Origin: Deltaproteobacteria bacterium RIFCSPLOWO2_12_FULL_60_16
GTDB lineage: Bacteria; Desulfobacterota; Binatia; UBA9968
Assembly: GCA_001798565.1 (NCBI GenBank)
Contig: MGSR01000016.1
Span: 1-9,075, forward strand
Direction of reading: 5' to 3'
DNA length: 9,075 bases
Part shown: positions 7,420-9,075 of the stretch, one piece after another
How the letters are laid out: every line of letters starts with the position of its first letter
How positions within the stretch are numbered: position 1 is the first letter of the stretch
Notes under the pieces: model-generated
What the model was told of the DNA's origin: nothing
Databases searched by the model: none
Seen by the model: the letters and a program-made list of their open reading frames with translations, nothing else
Translations under genes and position numbers: made by a program

Positions 7420-8859
7420 ATGCCCACCGACGGCGCCGCCGCCCCGCAACCGAAACCGCAACTGGTCCTCGCCAACGTCTGTCTCGGGCTGTTCATGGCG
7501 GCGCTGAACCAGAGGGCCCTCCTGGTCTCGCTGCCGACCCTGACCCGGCTGTTTCAGACCGACCTGAGCACCATCCAGTGGACCCTGCTGGCCTATGATC
7601 TCACGCTCATCGGCCTGGTCCTCACCTTGGGCCGCCTGGGCGACCTGTTCGGCCGCAAACGAATTTACGCGAGCGGCTATCTGCTTTTCGTCTGCGGCTC
7701 AGTGCTGTGCGGCCTGTCTCAATCGCCGGCTCAGCTCATTGCCTTTCGCATCCTCCAGGGGATCGGCGGATCGATGCTTGTCGCCAACGGCCGCGCGATC
7801 CTCATGGTCGCCTTCCCGTCGGATCAACGGGGCAAGGCGCTGGGGTTCGCCTCTATGGCCTTTCATGTCGGTTTTCTCACGGGACCGACGCTGGGCGGCT
7901 TCCTCATCGATACCGTGGGATGGCGCTGGAACTTCTTCGTCAACATCCCATTCGGGCTCCTGGGCGCCTATCTGGCGTGGAAAATCCTGAGCGAGGGGGA
8001 AAGAAAAAAAGTCCCGATCAGAGTCGATGTCCAAGGAGCCTTGCTCCTTTTGCTCACTAACAGCTCCTTTCTTTACGCCTTGAATCAGCTTCCCCACCTC
8101 GGCCTCCAACAACTGAGAGTCCTTGGCCCCCTGCTGGTCTCGATTGCCACCCTCGGTCTGTTCATTCGGACCGAACTCAGAGCGGAGACGCCGATCTTGA
8201 GCCTGTCGCTTTTCCGCAGCAGGCTGTTCAGCGCCGCCAACTTGAGCCTCCTCTTCATCACCTCGACACAGTCCGCGATAACCTTCCTCATGCCCTTCTA
8301 CCTGCAGATCATCATGGGCTATACGGCGACTCAAATGGGCTGGATCCTCATCACCAACTCCGTCGTTATCGTCGTCATGGCGCCGCTGGCCGGCTGGCTT
8401 TCCGATCGCCTGGGCTCGCGCCTTCTCTGCACGCTTGGCGCCGCCTTCATCGTGGCCGGTCAATACTTCATCGCCTCTCTCACTCTCGAGTCAACGGCAA
8501 TCCGAATCATGCTACCGCTGCTCCTCACCGGGCTCGGCTGGGCGGCCTTTAACTCTCCCAACCAGAGCGCGATGCTGGGATCGGTGCCCCGGGACAAGAT
8601 AGGGGCCGCCTCCGGGATGTCGGTGACGACGGCGCGCATCGGAGCGGCCACCGGGACGGCGCTTTCGGCGACCCTTTTTACCCATGGATTGGCCAGCGCC
8701 GGGCTGTCGCAGACCGAGATCGAGTCGCCTCAGGCTTGGGGCTCCGCGCCGGAGATCTTCAGCCAGACCTTCAGCTCCACCGTCTACATCATCAACTTCG
8801 CCACCCTGCTGGCCGTCTTCTTCTCGGCGGTGAGGGGAGGAAGGAGAGGAGCGGCTTGA
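7420..8859 (+). CDS. MFS transporter, DHA2 (14-helix, EmrB/QacA-like) type
   Basis: A 479-residue inner-membrane protein with about 14 hydrophobic helices, starting near 15, 52, 82, 103, 138, 168, 204, 232, 269, 303, 333, 362, 396 and 451. Motif A is GRLGDLFGRKR (71-81), between helices 2 and 3. The motif C region is GPTLGGFLIDTVGWRWNFF (155-173), followed by VNIPFG, as in EmrB/QacA drug-proton antiporters. Family members usually have an acidic LDxTIVNVALP motif in helix 1; here it reads LNQRALLVSLP with Asn30, so coupling or substrate may differ from classical drug exporters. It starts at ATG 7420 with no evident ribosome binding site; the basic C terminus GGRRGAA fits a cytosolic tail. It lies 62 bases after clpB and 33 before dinB on the same strand, so it could share transcripts, but no membrane-fusion partner (EmrA-like) is adjacent. 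Substrate is unknown. Confidence 0.88.
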   Translation: MPTDGAAAPQPKPQLVLANVCLGLFMAALNQRALLVSLPTLTRLFQTDLSTIQWTLLAYDLTLIGLVLTLGRLGDLFGRKRIYASGYLLFVCGSVLCGLSQSPAQLIAFRILQGIGGSMLVANGRAILMVAFPSDQRGKALGFASMAFHVGFLTGPTLGGFLIDTVGWRWNFFVNIPFGLLGAYLAWKILSEGERKKVPIRVDVQGALLLLLTNSSFLYALNQLPHLGLQQLRVLGPLLVSIATLGLFIRTELRAETPILSLSLFRSRLFSAANLSLLFITSTQSAITFLMPFYLQIIMGYTATQMGWILITNSVVIVVMAPLAGWLSDRLGSRLLCTLGAAFIVAGQYFIASLTLESTAIRIMLPLLLTGLGWAAFNSPNQSAMLGSVPRDKIGAASGMSVTTARIGAATGTALSATLFTHGLASAGLSQTEIESPQAWGSAPEIFSQTFSSTVYIINFATLLAVFFSAVRGGRRGAA

Positions 8860-8892
8860 CGTTCTCTGAGTCCTAACCTAAGCTTCGACCGC

Positions 8893-9075
8893 ATGCGCTG
8901 GTATCTCCACGTCGATATGGACGCCTTCTACGCCTCCGTAGAGCAGGCGCTCAATCCCGCCTTGAAAGGCAAGCCGGTTATTGTCGGCGGCAAGAGCGGC
9001 AGGGGTGTCGTGACGTCGGCATCCTACGAGGCGAGGAAATATGGAGTCCACTCGGCGATGCCGGGATTTCAGGCG
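8893..9075 (+). CDS. dinB: DNA polymerase IV (Y-family), 5' part only, cut by window end
   Basis: The first 61 codons of a Y-family translesion polymerase, open to the last base. The start [20 protein letters not shown] matches DinB: the metal-binding Asp8 in HVDMD, a Tyr at position 13 where the steric-gate aromatic residue sits, then KGKPVIVGG (25-33), and [19 protein letters not shown] (39-57), the conserved palm/finger segment (commonly GVRSAMP; here His53 replaces Arg). DinB copies past lesions with low fidelity in the cytosol. It starts at ATG 8893, 33 bases after the transporter stop. A weak TTGACG (8856-8861) and TAAGCT (8879-8884) pair could be a promoter, and I see no LexA box of either the Gram-negative or Gram-positive type in this gap. 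The remaining roughly 300 residues lie outside the window. Confidence 0.93.
   Translation, partial: MRWYLHVDMDAFYASVEQALNPALKGKPVIVGGKSGRGVVTSASYEARKYGVHSAMPGFQA

Noticed and set aside
8860..8892. SOS (LexA) box ahead of dinB
   Set aside because: Neither CTGT-N8-ACAG nor GAAC-N4-GTTC occurs in the gap.

Overview
The window is GC-rich, densely coded bacterial chromosome. It holds seven recognisable protein genes: hisC on the minus strand, then six genes on the plus strand, the last cut by the window end. It shows no rRNA, tRNA, CRISPR array, transposase or phage gene. The protein styles (HisC with a YVPGEQP start region, two-ATPase ClpB, KaiC-like ATPases joined to two-component parts) suggest an uncultured soil or subsurface bacterium. 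A lineage near Methylomirabilota/Rokubacteria, Binatota or the former Deltaproteobacteria fits, but this is an impression from sequence style and cannot be proven here.

Layout. Bases 1-261 contain no gene I can support. They hold a small family of related repeats: one hairpin, two tandem 40-bp copies, and a third copy in inverted orientation. hisC (262-1323, minus) encodes histidinol-phosphate aminotransferase and is divergent from a three-gene cluster. That cluster is a stand-alone KaiC-like ATPase (1414-2133), a receiver domain fused to a second, degenerate KaiC-like ATPase (2152-3363), and a receiver-like/helical-repeat/histidine-kinase-like protein (3393-4640). A good sigma70-type promoter at 4669-4697 then precedes clpB (4724-7357). 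An MFS transporter of the 14-helix DHA2 type (7420-8859) and the first 61 codons of dinB, DNA polymerase IV (8893-9075), follow.

The most interesting region is 1414-4640. The three genes lie 18 and 29 bases apart on one strand and look like one signalling operon built on KaiC-type ATPases, without kaiA or kaiB in view. The parts are unequal. The first KaiC protein keeps its ATPase motifs. The second has an intact phospho-receiver, but the KaiC catalytic glutamate position and the RGT motif are altered. The third has kinase-like architecture, but glutamate stands where the phosphorylated histidine should be, its N-terminal receiver is degenerate, and five 14-residue repeats join the two. I infer a regulatory complex in which the third protein acts as a binding or pseudokinase partner and the phosphate for the receiver comes from elsewhere. 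Function and signal are unknown.

The remaining genes are housekeeping or stress functions (histidine synthesis, disaggregation of proteins, efflux, translesion synthesis) with no clear functional link to the KaiC cluster.
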